Below are positions 23,190 through 34,174 of a stretch of 64,000 nt of DNA, one piece after another. The notes under the pieces are model-generated. The model ran no database searches and was not told where the DNA came from. It saw nothing but the letters and a program-made list of their open reading frames with translations. Within the stretch, counting starts at the first letter, position 1; each line of letters starts with the position of its first letter. A program made the translations under genes and the position numbers. The DNA comes from Crossaster papposus (taxonomy: Eukaryota > Echinodermata > Asteroidea > Velatida > Solasteridae), in NCBI GenBank assembly GCA_037893245.1, contig JBAIAA010000531.1, positions 434,001 to 498,000 of the forward strand, in the 5' to 3' direction.

Positions 23190-23290
23190 CAACCCCCCAA
23201 CCCACCCCACAACCCACACCCCAACCCCAACCCCCCACCCAACCCCCCAACCAACCCCCCACCCATCCCCACCCCCACCCCCACCCCCTG
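23190..23290 (-). repeat. C-rich/G-rich tract
   Basis: Almost only C and A on the plus strand; the minus strand has many GGGG runs separated by 1-5 bases. Confidence 0.9.
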
Positions 23291-23552
23291 CCTGGGCTGT
23301 CAAAATCCGGGTAAATCTGGTAACCATAACTTTAGAAGGAGATTTTCCGGGGCCACGGTAAGAGAAATGAATTTTAATTTTAATTTGGCTATTAAACATA
23401 CAATTTTAAGATTCAACATACAATTTTAAGGTACAACATTCTCTTCAAATTCGATATAGACACATCCTGGGCAGCTGGCCGGGAGAAGCATATTAATTCG
23501 TTCATTTTGACCTTACTATATAGTATGGTGTACTATTAAGGCCACTAAAACG

Positions 23553-23957
23553 ACGCGGTGTGTCTTGGCTAGCGGCGCGGTGTGTCTTGGCTAGCGGCGC
23601 GGTGTGTCTTGGCTAGCGGCGCGGTGTGTCCTGTCTAGCGGCGCGGTGTGTCTTGTCTAGCGGCGCGGTGTGTCCTGTCTAGCGGCGCGGTGTGTCCTGT
23701 CTAGCGGCGCGGTGTCTTGGCTAGCGGCGCGGTGTGTCCTGTCTAGCGGCACGGTGTGTCTTGGCTAGCGGCACGGTGTGTCTTGGCTAGCGGCGCGGTG
23801 TGTCTTGGCTAGCGGCGCGGTGTGTCTTGGCTAGCGGCGCGGTGTGTCCTGTCTAGCGGCGCGGTGTGTCCTGTCTAGCGGCGCGGTGTGTCCTGTCTAG
23901 CGGCGCGGTGTGTCCTGTCTAGCGGCGCGGTGTGTCTTGGCTAGCGGCACGTTGTTT
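23553..23957 (+). repeat. 22-bp tandem array, left arm (18 units)
   Basis: Unit GGCGCGGTGTGTCTTGGCTAGC in two main variants (CTTGGCTAGC and CCTGTCTAGC) that alternate in blocks. Confidence 0.95.
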
Positions 23958-25214
23958 AGCGGTGCGAGTGGATGATGGAGGGGAAACTTAAAATGCCCTT
24001 AAAATTGTGACGTCTTGTCGACCTTGAGAATAAATATGTAGTGTTTTGGCCGTAGGAATATTTAAAGTGAAGGGACCTTTCTTTAATTCAACTATACCCG
24101 TACCCCCAACAGCTGTTGTTTAATACATTGCCTTTTTTATGTCTTTCCTCTGCTCTACTGTGTTACCCCTTTGAGTCAGTGGTAGGCTCCAAAATGCTCG
24201 CACTTTTGGGGGAATAATAACAAGAGGTCGCTCTTTTTGTGTGTGGAAGCGTACATTGCAGTAAACTTTGAAACCTGCATAACGAAAAATGTCTACTAGA
24301 TTAGTATAGCTGTATGTGCAAACACTAGTATTAAAAATATGGAAGAGTAGTCAAAATTAGTGCGGTTGTTGAGAAATCAATTATACAAAGAGAAAAACCC
24401 ATAAAAAAAAAGAATACTATAAATGTATAGCCTTGGCTAGGGCCCAGCCCTATACGTATACCACATTATTGCGTTAATACATTACATATTTTGTATACAT
24501 TTGTTTTGTTTTGTGGTGTTACCACATTTTCTCGTGTAATTAGTATTAGAACATGCATGTGCATCGTAAGGCCTTTTCCCTAAAGCTGTTTGGGAAATTC
24601 GAACGCTGTCTATAACTCTATATGAGAAGTCGACCATCTAGTTCCTCGACCTGGCAGTAAGCCTATCCAAAGTCAGGATCTGTGGCTCAGTCTTGCAACT
24701 AATTCAACCCAGTGGTTCTTCGTCCCTTCCTTGAAATGATATTTCATTAGCATTTGAAACGTAATCGGTATCGTTACCGCAGTCAACAGTGTGGTTCCCC
24801 GACTTGAAAATAATCATCAGGATCTTTGGCTCGTGGAACAAGACTATCAACCAACAGTTTGGTTGCACTGAACCAGATGGGAACCACATTGGAACCACAT
24901 GGTCGACTGCCGTAATAATACTCTCTGCGAAATTCAATACCCAAGAATAAATAAAAGAAATGAAACCTCAAAAAGCTCGAACATTTTGTAGGCTACCACT
25001 GGCTCAGAGGGGTACTGGGTAACGCAGTAGAGCAAAGGCAATGTATTAAACGACAGCTTTTTGGAGGTACGGGTATAGTTGAATTAAAGAAAAGTTCCTT
25101 CACTTTGAATATCCCTACGGCCAAAACACTACATAATTATTATCGAGGTCTACATGACGTCACAATTTTGGGGGCAAGCTCCTCGATACCAAAAGTTTCC
25201 CCTCCATCATCCAC

Positions 25215-25690
25215 TCGCGCCGCTAAACAACGCGCCGCTGGCCAAGACACACCGCGCCGCTAGCCAAGACACACCGCGCCGCTAGCCAAGACACACCGCG
25301 CCGCTAGCCAAGACACACCGCACCGCTAGCCAAGACACACCGCACCGCTAGCCAAGACACACCGCGCCGCTAGCCAAGACACACCGCGCCGCTAGCCAAG
25401 ACACACCGCGCCGCTAGCCAAGACACACCGCACCGCTAGCCAAGACACACCGCGCCGCTAGCCAAGACACACCGCGCCGCTAGCCAAGACACACCGCGCC
25501 GCTAGTCAAGACACACCGCGCCGCTAGCCAAGACACACCGCGTCGCTAAACAACACACACCGCGCCGCTTGACAACACCGCGCCGCTAGACAACACCGCG
25601 CCGCTAAACAAGACACACCGCACCGATAAACAAGAGACACCACGCCGCTAAACAACACACACCACGCCGCTAAACAACACACACAGCGCC
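25215..25690 (-). repeat. 22-bp tandem array, right arm (about 21 units)
   Basis: Same unit in inverse orientation (GCTAGCCAAGACACACCGCG). The outer units near 25545-25690 are more divergent and shorter. Confidence 0.95.
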
Positions 25691-25717
25691 GTTAAAGTGA
25701 CTTTTATAGTACACCAT

Positions 25718-26590
25718 CCTATCCCGTATATATGTGTACATGACCTACCTGCATCTTTACTGTTTCAGCCTGTCCGACATTATTGAGTAACTCAACCTCT
25801 TGGTTCCTTGCCAATAATACATCTACTGATCTAGGCGGCAATATACGGGACCCGATGATGACAGCGAACCCGACAAGGCTGACCTCGATCTAAGACTGAG
25901 TTTTTGGAGGCAAATGTGCTTTCTCCGACAATGTCTCTGCACGTTTACGCTTCTCCGCTGCCAGGCATATTGCAGATTGTCAGACGTTTGGGATCAATAA
26001 TTCAGCGGTAACACGCAACGTTTTATTAGCGTAAACCCGATGTAGTGTCATGACTGTTTGGCCAATTCTCGTATGACAGTTGTAGCACACAGTAGCAGGT
26101 CTAGGCTCACCAACTTCTCTGCCAATTCATTTTCACAAAGATTTTCTTGGCCGTAACATATTTTAAGTGAACAAAACAACTGGTTTTATCACGGAGTCTT
26201 CGACACACGACGATCGTGACATGGGCGGCGCCATGATTGTTTTGATTCGCAATGATACAATGGCCTATGACCTGAATTGTGATTGGATAATTTCGTACCA
26301 GAGCGCATGAATTGGTACCAGAGCGCATGAATTTCAACCTAATATGACGCGCTACCGTAATACGACCATAAACAAATGCTCCATCGCTGTTGCTAATTTA
26401 GTGCCGATTTCGGTCGATAATTACTCAAATTCGACAGGCGTTTTTGTGAAAAACTATGTCCAAAACCAAGGAGTTCTCTTAGACCCGGGGGGGGGGGTCG
26501 AAATGGAATGAAAAGCAAAACGTGGACACCGTACGGCCTATAGGAACCAGCACTGAGCTGATGATATGCAGCAGCAATCATTATACTTAC
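25718..26590. other. No gene seen
   Basis: Unique-looking sequence; a direct repeat GTACCAGAGCGCATGAATT occurs twice at 26294-26335, and there is a short G-run at 26487-26497. Confidence 0.4.
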
Positions 26591-26737
26591 GTTGATGTGT
26601 GAATTATCAGTGGAATTCGCGACAACAGAATATGAAGTACTTGGCTGTTCCTGCATATCTTGCACATATCTTGCATCAGCTTCCGAGACTGAAATAGATG
26701 GACCTGATTCTGAAGTAAACAGTAGTGCGTCAACAAT
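26591..26737 (-). CDS. Candidate internal exon (49 codons)
   Basis: Acceptor TTATTATTTTCAG and donor GTAAGT, both phase 0, open throughout. Encodes a polar Ser-rich stretch (ESGPSISVSEADARYVQDMQ). No domain recognised. It could belong to the THAP gene starting at 31028. Confidence 0.5.
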
Positions 26738-26983
26738 CTGAAAATAATAAAACGAAGCAACACTATAATAAATTACAATTCTGATATCTTCTCATGTTCA
26801 TCCCTCGTGTTTTTATTATTCATTTCACCTCGTACGACACCAAAAATAACCTGATAATTGGAAGATGTGATCTATTCTTGTTGGTTGAACTTGTTTACAT
26901 CAAGGAGAAAAATATTACATCATTCAGTGACACCACTGGTTGTTTTAATTGCATGAAGTTTCATCGATTGGATGAATACAGGT

Positions 26984-28405
26984 CAACTCGTACGCGAGAC
27001 AACTCGTACGCGAGACAACTCGTACGCGAGACAACTCGTACGCGAGACAACTCGTACGCGAGACAACTCGTACGCGAGACAACTCGTACGCGAGACAACT
27101 CGTACGCGAGACAACTCGTACGCGAGACAACTCGTACGCGAGACAACTCGTACGCGAGACAACTCGTACGCGAGACAACTCGTACGCGAACCAACTCGTA
27201 CGCGAACCAACTCGTACGCGAACCAACTCGTACGCGAACCAACTCGTACGCGAACCAACTCGTACGCGAACCAACTCGTACGCGAACCAACTCGTACGCG
27301 AACCAACTCGTACGCGAACCAACTCGTACGCGAACCAACTCGTACGCGAACCAACTCGTACGCGAACCAACTCGTACGCGAACCAACTCGTACGCGAACC
27401 AACTCGTACGCGAACCAACTCGTACGCGAACCAACTCGTACGCGAACCAACTCGTACGCGAACCAACTCGTACGCGAACCAACTCGTACGCGAACCAACT
27501 CGTACGCGAACCAACTCGTACGCGAACCAACTCGTACGCGAACCAACTCGTACGCGAACCAACTCGTACGCGAACCAACTCGTACGCGAACCAACTCGTA
27601 CGCGAACCAACTCGTACGCGAACCAACTCGTACGCGAACCAACTCGTACGCGAACCAACTCGTACGCGAACCAACTCGTACGCGAACCAACTCGTACGCG
27701 AACCAACTCGTACGCGAACCAACTCGTACGCGAACCAACTCGTACGCGAACCAACTCGTACGCGAACCAACTCGTACGCGAACCAACTCGTACGCGAACC
27801 AACTCGTACGCGAACCAACTCGTACGCGGACCAACTCGTACGCGGACCAACTCGTACGCGGACCAACTCGTACGCGGACCAACTCGTACGCGGACCAACT
27901 CGTACGCGGACCAACTCGTACGCGGACCAACTCGTACGCGGACCAACTCGTACGCGGACCAACTCGTACGCGGACCAACTCGTACGCGGACCAACTCGTA
28001 CGCGGACCAACTCGTACGCGGACCAACTCGTACGCGGACCAACTCGTACGCGGACCAACTCGTACGCGGACCAACTCGTACGCGGACCAACTCGTACGCG
28101 GACCAACTCGTACGCGGACCAACTCGTACGCGGACCAACTCGTACGCGGACCAACTCGTACGCGGACCAACTCGTACGCGGACCAACTCGTACGCGGACC
28201 AACTCGTACGCGGACCAACTCGTACGCGGACCAACTCGTACGCGGACCAACTCGTACGCGGACCAACTCGTACGCGGACCAACTCGTACGCGGACCAACT
28301 CGTACGCGGACCAACTCGTACGCGGACCAACTCGTACGCGGACCAACTCGTACGCGGACCAACTCGTACGCGGACCAACTCGTACGCGGACCAACTCGTA
28401 CGCGT
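26984..28405 (+). repeat. 16-bp tandem array, ~89 units in three homogeneous blocks
   Basis: Unit AACTCGTACGCGNNNC. Block 1 (~13 units) ends GAGAC, block 2 (40 units) GAACC, block 3 (~36 units) GGACC. Switch points are near 27188 and 27829. No stop codon occurs in the unit in any frame, so long open frames on both strands are artefacts. Confidence 0.97.
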
Positions 28406-28699
28406 GCAAAATATTTTGTTATCTTAAAAATACTAATCAAACGAAAACATTAGTCTAAAAATATCTATTATTAAAAGAAGTTATGTGAAACGATGATTAC
28501 GAAATTAAAACCAAGATGTATAATAAACAATAGTACAATTTTACAAAAAGAAAAGTCTTAAGCAATAATATTTTTTTAAACCAAAAGAGATGAGACTGAA
28601 CAGACTGAATCTCATGCAACTTGTACATTGTTACATTTAATGGAAATAAAATTGTTGACGAAAATGTATACAAGGCTAAAAGTTAATAATGCCAAAAAG

Positions 28700-28820
28700 G
28701 TAGTCCGAGTACTCTAGTTATCGCTTTTTTAACATTTGGACATCATCTGGCGCTACTAGTAGCGCCAGATGATGTCCAAATGTTAAAAAAGCGATAACTA
28801 GAGTCCAGTAACTCGGACTA
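28700..28820. repeat. Near-perfect 121-bp palindrome
   Basis: Arms of ~57 bases from TAGTCCGAGT to GGCGCTACT meet at a central ACTAGT; one arm has ~7 extra bases. It is flanked by CCAAAAAGG and CCAAAAGG, which could be a target duplication of a snapback MITE. Confidence 0.92.
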
Positions 28821-28998
28821 CCCAAAAGGTTAATAATGCCTAACATTGTGTATTCTTTGTAATTTTGGTCTGTGCATTTGTTTATGTTTCCCGAGAAATA
28901 AAATAGAGAATAGAGAATAGAATCACCTTGGATGCCCAAAGTATCTGCCTTTATAATTGATCAACACCACCCGTACCCGTGAACCACATTTTTAAACC

Positions 28999-29160
28999 GC
29001 GTACGAGTTGGACCGCGTACGAGTTGGCTGGCGTACGAGTTGGCTGGCGTACGAGTTGGTTGGCGTACGAGTTGGTTGGCGTACGAGTTGTCCCGCGTAC
29101 GAGTTGACCAATCTGCGTACGAGTTGTCCCGCGTACGAGTTGGTTCGCGCACGAGTTGAC
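28999..29160 (-). repeat. 16-bp tandem array, right arm of foldback element 2
   Basis: About ten units of GCGTACGAGTTGGNN, inverse to the left array and more varied. Confidence 0.92.
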
Positions 29161-29186
29161 CCGTTTCCAATTGGATTCTGTGATCG

Positions 29187-30374
29187 GTGTCAGGTCGACT
29201 CGCCCCTTACCTACTCGCCCCTTTCCAACTCGCCCCTGACCGACTCGCCCCCCTGACCGACTCGCCCCTTACTAACTCGCCCCCTGACCGACTCGCCCCC
29301 TGATCGACTCGCCTCCTGACCGACTCGCCCCCTGACCGACTCGCCCCCTGGTTTGATTTACAATTACATGTATTTTTAATTCTATAGTTTGTATCATTTG
29401 CCCTCGTAGAACTTAACAACTGAAAAGACGATGTGGGTAAACTTTTTCCTTGATTATTCTCTTGCATAGGCCCTAATCTCGATTATTTTTATCTAAGTTT
29501 TAGAAAATACCTTTTGATGTTCGTTTCGGTGGTGGAAATTAAAGACAAAGCAGTAGGCCTAGGCCTAAATCCTCGAAGCCCAAAAAGTTAAACTCATAAC
29601 AATTTATTTATACATTTTTATATATTTAAAGAAAATTGGGGGGGGGGGAGAAATAATCATGTTTGGTTCTTGTTTTTATCCATGAGTTTTTTTTCGGAGC
29701 TCGGGGGGACAAGTTGATCGCATAATTTGATGCCTATATTATACATGCTTTAGGGTGGGCTTTTGCAGGGCACGCGAACGATTTGCGAAGGATGCGAATG
29801 CCAAAAAAATGGCAAAGTCAACATTCGTATTTTTAAGTTTCCAAAAGTTTGCCAAACATGCGCGGGGGTTCGGAATCGTCGTCATTTATTGTTCGCGGGA
29901 GTCCAGTCTAGTCCATCACATTGAAGATTTCTCCTTAATTATAATATTTGAATCATTTCTTTGTATGCCTAATGTAAATAAATTGTACACAACTTGAGGA
30001 AGAATATTATTAGAAAGTTGTCCGTTTCCATTGATTTCTTGGAAGTCGCATTCTTGCAGCCTATTTTTTGCTTCCTCTGATCAGTCCGCAAAATGTCTAA
30101 GTTGAGAGTTCGTTTTTATTCCTCAAAATGACGAATTTTATGGTAACGAATATACATGATGTACATCGATCGTACAAGGTCCATAAATCAAACGAGGGGG
30201 CGAGTCGGTCAGGGGGCGAGTCGGTCAGGAGGCGAGTCGGCCAGGGGGCGAGTCGGTCAGGGGGCGAGTTAGTAAGGGGCGAGTCGGTCAGGGGGCGAGT
30301 CGGTCAGGGGGCGAGTTGGTAAGGGGCGAGTAGGTAAGGGGCGAGTCGGTCAGGGGGCGAGTTGACCTACAATC
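29187..30374. mobile_element. Foldback element 3
   Basis: Arms of 16-bp units (CGACTCGCCCCCTGAC type), left 29192-29352 and right 30195-30365 in opposite orientation. Outer ends AGGTCGACTCGCCCC and, inverted, AGGTCAACTCGCCCC. A perfect 9-bp duplication, CTGTGATCG, flanks it (29178-29186 and 30375-30383). The centre shows no gene. Confidence 0.92.
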
Positions 30375-30383
30375 CTGTGATCG

Positions 30384-30671
30384 TGAGACAGCACTACTGC
30401 AGCAAGATACTGTTCAAAATTGTATATCAATCATATCTAATATCGATAGAAAACACTAGATTTCAGCCTCCAGGCCTATTCTTTATTTGATGAAAACTAA
30501 AAAGAGGCGTTCAACATTTTAATAGTACATGTAGTAGTACACAATCGCTATTCTTTCACCATATTTGCCGAATTGTTCGGCACCATGACATTGACAATGA
30601 TCTATTATTAGTAGTATTAATTATTATGACACCCCCTTTTTTACTTCCGTATACAAAAAAAGCAATCTTAC
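30384..30671. other. Intronic-looking, no gene seen
   Basis: Sequence between foldback element 3 and the THAP exon donor. Confidence 0.4.
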
Positions 30672-31028
30672 ATCTCTCTTCTTGGCAACATCAAGTCTCC
30701 TCTCTGTGGACTCTCGACGCTTTGCCTTTAGCCGGAAAGAAAATAATGTAGGCACAGCATCCTCTCGAAGTTTCTTGGACCTTGGCTTATACCCAAGGAG
30801 AACTGCCTGCCGATTTTCTTCGAAGCAATCTGGTTCGAAGTGGTCTTCACAAACGACGAACACTTTATTTGGCACAAAGGTTTTTAAGTCGAATTTCGCG
30901 TTGTTGATATTGTGCAGCCATTTCCTACAAATATCCGGTCGTTTTTTGGGATCCGGAATTTGAAAGAAGCTTAGACCTTTTCGAGATTTCGGTTTATTTG
31001 AACAGCCAAAAGCTTGACAAATCGTCAT
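30672..31028 (-). CDS. THAP zinc-finger exon
   Basis: ATG at 31028. A complete C2CH THAP domain: CQAFGC, FFQIPDPKKR, RKWLHNI, VCEDHFEPDCF and the closing AVPTLF (about residues 1-95). The coding stretch ends KRRESTERRLDVAKKRD at a GTAAGA donor (phase 0). THAP is a DNA-binding domain found in host regulators and in transposases. Downstream exons are not certain; the phase-0 exons at 26591, 15523 and 14278 on the same strand are candidates. Confidence 0.85.
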
Positions 31029-31209
31029 GATTTTTTCGTGTAACGTTAAGGCCTACAACTTTGGCAATCACCACGCGTCACATGTATGCGGTGTACGCTG
31101 GTTCTACGAGTACGATCTTTGGTTTCGATACCCTGCACGATTTGGGGGGAAGAATTTTCCCATAATGTGTTGAGTAGACTACAAGCCCAACACCACTGTA
31201 CTATTTAAA

Positions 31210-31456
31210 TGGCTCGAACCAGGGGCCAATTTCATAGAGCTGCTAAGCACAAATTTGCTTAGCATGACAATTTGTCCTTGGCAAAAACAAGGTTACAGAC
31301 CAAAATTTTCCCTGATCTTTATTGTTCTGGATTGATAATCAGCTGTTTTTTTGCTTAGCATGAAAAAACACGTATAATTTTGGTTGGTAACCTGTTTTTA
31401 ATGATCAAGACTTTTTTGTGCTAAGCAATTTTTTTGCTTAGCAGCTCTATGAAATT
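31210..31456. mobile_element. MITE with TGCTTAGCA motifs, copy 1 (interrupted)
   Basis: Begins GGGGCCAATTTCATAGAGCTG and runs to GCAGCTCTATGAAATT, its inverse. The tail (TGGGCCC) is displaced to 32276-32281 by the element at 31457-32266. Confidence 0.82.
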
Positions 31457-32266
31457 TAGACTTGATCCAAGTCGGGATTCTGTGGTAACATTGCTCATGG
31501 TCATCCACACCGTGCGCCTCGCGTCACGTCCACGCTTATCAGTAGCGCGCCCTCATGTGCCGCACATGCTCATTTGTGTGGTTCAGAAACCCCGACTTGA
31601 CGAATCTGCCACACGTTTGTACACAACCTATGGGCTCATCTACCGAAAACGGTAGCGGCCAATCAAATTGCAGAATTGTATAAATTAGCATATATCTGTA
31701 ATAATATGAACTTTGACCCAGTTGTGTGACGGACGTACGTGGACATTGTGATGTACAATGTACAAAATTATGTACATACACACGTACATAGTGTACATTA
31801 TGTGTACATGTACAAACGGTTTAATAGTCTAGCTATCGTGTACATTTTCCGGCCGTTAAGTTTGCACTATACCGTACTCTAACTAAATAAACGAAGTATG
31901 GACACAGTTATTAAATTTGAAAAAGGCATCTAGTGACAGTACTGCCTACCATTCCTCCATAGTCCGTTAGCGGTCTAGCTAGTCCGTACTCCGATTGGCG
32001 GACTTATTTGACTTACATCCATGTGATGGTATGCAAATAATTTATGAATAACTACATATCACCGCGGGGGGTTTGATTGGCCGATCCGTCAAGTCGGATT
32101 TACTGCACTGACATAGTGACATCACGTTGATGCCGCCGATAGCGGAACGACAACCAGATGAGGGCGCCCTTTATCTAAGGACAACAAAGCATGCACATTC
32201 GGCCGGATTAACGAAAGCAAATTGGTAGTCTTAACTCCATGGTAAGTCCGACTTGGGTCAAGTCTA
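31457..32266. mobile_element. 810-bp inverted-repeat element nested in the MITE
   Basis: Ends TAGACTTGATCCAAGTCGG and CCGACTTGGGTCAAGTCTA; a second inverted pair (GACTTGACG/CGTCAAGTC) lies inside. TATGAAATT is present on both sides (31448-31456 and 32267-32275), a perfect 9-bp duplication. No coding sequence seen. Confidence 0.88.
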
Positions 32267-32281
32267 TATGAAATTGGGCCC

Positions 32282-32485
32282 AGAGCCAATTTCATGCACA
32301 AAAATGTGCTTAGCATGACAATTTTTCCTTGGCAAAAACAAGGTTACAGACCAAATTTTCGTCTGATCTTTTTTGTTCTGGATTGATAATCAGCTGTTCT
32401 TTTGCTTAGCATGAAAAACACGTATAATTTTGGCTGGTAACCTGTTATTAATGAGCAAATTGTTTTGTGCTAAGCAAATTTGTTG
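32282..32485. mobile_element. MITE with TGCTTAGCA motifs, copy 2
   Basis: Collinear with copy 1: TTGCTTAGCATGAAAAACACG, GGTTACAGACCAAATTTT, TCTGGATTGATAATCAGCTG. The last part is lost. Confidence 0.8.
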
Positions 32486-32891
32486 GGCGGAAGGGGCACA
32501 GACGCTAGACATAAGCAAAGACCCTAGAGCGCCGCGCAGCGGCGCAAGACAGTTTACTGTGTACTAAACGCCCATTGGCTGATGGTAGTACGTCATGGAG
32601 CAGATCGGCCGCCATTTTGGTAAGCAAACTTGTGTGTGACACACGTGTAGTTTGCGTATTTAGTAAACAACTTGACAACACGTAAAACTAAACAAATCAG
32701 ATAGCATTCTAAAAATGATCGGCAGTCATAATGACGTGAAGCATATTTAGTAAGTATATGCAGGTATGCATTTTGTTTAGGTGTATGAAAATGTGTTTCT
32801 TTAGGTAAAATATTTTGGGTGATTATAAACGGAATTATAAACCATAAATAAGCTGACGACGTCCTTTCACAGACTGTTAGCCTAATTATAG
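32486..32891. other. No gene seen
   Basis: Contains GCCGCCATTTTGG (a reverse YY1-like motif) near 32608 and a GC-rich CGCCGCGCAGCGGCGC palindrome near 32540. Otherwise unremarkable. Confidence 0.4.
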
Positions 32892-34174
32892 CCCTAACTC
32901 CCTACCCATTTTTACTTACACATAACCTGAATCCTGCAAAATCCTCCAATTCCAAAATTGTTAAAACTCCAAGTAACCTGAATCCTGCAAAATTCTCCAA
33001 TATATTGGTCACTGGTGACCATATACAGCCTGTATCCTGCAAAATTCTGCAGTCTTGCCCTGGCTGCAGTCAGCGGGCGAGGGCTGGTGAATGCTAGCCG
33101 TGGATGGACAGGGGGAAATCAGACACCCCTGAAAGCAAACCAGACATTGTGGTATCCCATGGGTATCCCAATGGGTCCTTTCTCTATAACACTAAAGCCA
33201 GGCCTTTGATAAAAGTGTGTGTACCGGTACATGTATACACATGTACACCCAATACAAAAAACAGCCAAAAATAGAAAAAACAGCAGTTAAGTGTAAGGGG
33301 ACCAACACAGGTACTTTGATATGCCCTTGGTATGCCAACTGTTATATCCGTGACACAAAACAGATGTACTAAACAAAACAGCCCTCGCCCGCTGACTCCC
33401 CCCGGGGCAAGCCGGGGCAAGACGGCCTCACACGGCCTCTTAAAAATTGGTTGGTGTTTTGTTTTTTTGAGGGGGGTGGGGGGGTTTAGGGGGGGGGGGA
33501 GGAGGGTCAATAAACTTGACATTGACAACTTCGGCTTGCTTGCTGGATAGCTATTTTTTACCTTATAAAAAATAGATATGGCCTAAAAAACAAAGTGTAC
33601 TCCTTACACCTGCTTACACCAGGCATTATGCTTGAGTACTCAGAAATCAGACACCCCCTAAATGTAAACCAGACATTGTGGTATTCACACTGGGTCCTTC
33701 ATCTATGCTGTTTTCACGGCCAGCATCAGCCGGGCAAGACAGCCTCACACGGCCTCTAAATTTTGTTTGGTTGCTGGATGTTATGTTCTTATCATTGGCC
33801 CCTCTTTCTTCCCTTTTTTGGTGTCTTTTTCATTTGTACTTTTATAATTATTTTCTCTGGTTTATCTTACTTCTTATTCTTCTTTGTTTTGAACTTATAA
33901 TTGAGAACTCTTTCTTTCGTATGATGACCAGCTTAACTTGTTGCTGCATACATCGGTTTGATGACATTAGTGGAAACAGGGTGGACCGCGTGAAGGTTGT
34001 CATCTCCCATCCCATTGAGAACTAAAAGGTTTCTTCTACTCTTTTTTTCTTCTACTTTTTTTTTTGCTCTTGCTTCTTTTCATTCTACATCGTATGCTAT
34101 AAATTTATGAATGAACTTCTTTGACTTTGACTTCTTTGACCTCTTTGACTTCTTTGTCTTCTTTGTCTTCTTTG

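Larger units (their letters stand above)
23525..25717. mobile_element. Foldback element 1 (TU-like)
   Basis: Ends ATGGTGTACTAT and ATAGTACACCAT. Behind each end is a tandem array of a 22-bp unit in opposite orientation. Behind the arrays the inverted homology continues (GGATGATGGAGGGGAAACTT against its complement near 25200; CACTGGCTCAGAGGGGTA against TACCCCTTTGAGTCAGTGG), so each arm is ~670-730 bp. The centre (24190-24990) has no coding sequence. Long inverted arms built from short tandem repeats are the hallmark of foldback/TU elements. No clear target duplication was seen. Confidence 0.88.
26974..29169. mobile_element. Foldback element 2
   Basis: Both ends read inward GGTCAACTCGT followed by tandem 16-bp units, opposite in orientation: ~89 units at the left, ~10 divergent units at the right. 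ATTGGAT flanks both sides (26967-26973 and 29170-29176), a likely target duplication. The centre (28406-28998) has only a long palindrome. Confidence 0.85.

Noticed and set aside
26794..28458. Open reading frames of 477-554 codons on both strands over the 16-bp array
   Set aside because: The unit has no stop codon in any frame and its length is not a multiple of three, so all frames stay open. Pure repeat translation (TRTNSYANQLVREP), no domain, no splice or start context.
29755..29997. 80-codon plus-strand frame in the centre of foldback element 3
   Set aside because: No domain, no splice sites, average AT-rich sequence; likely chance.
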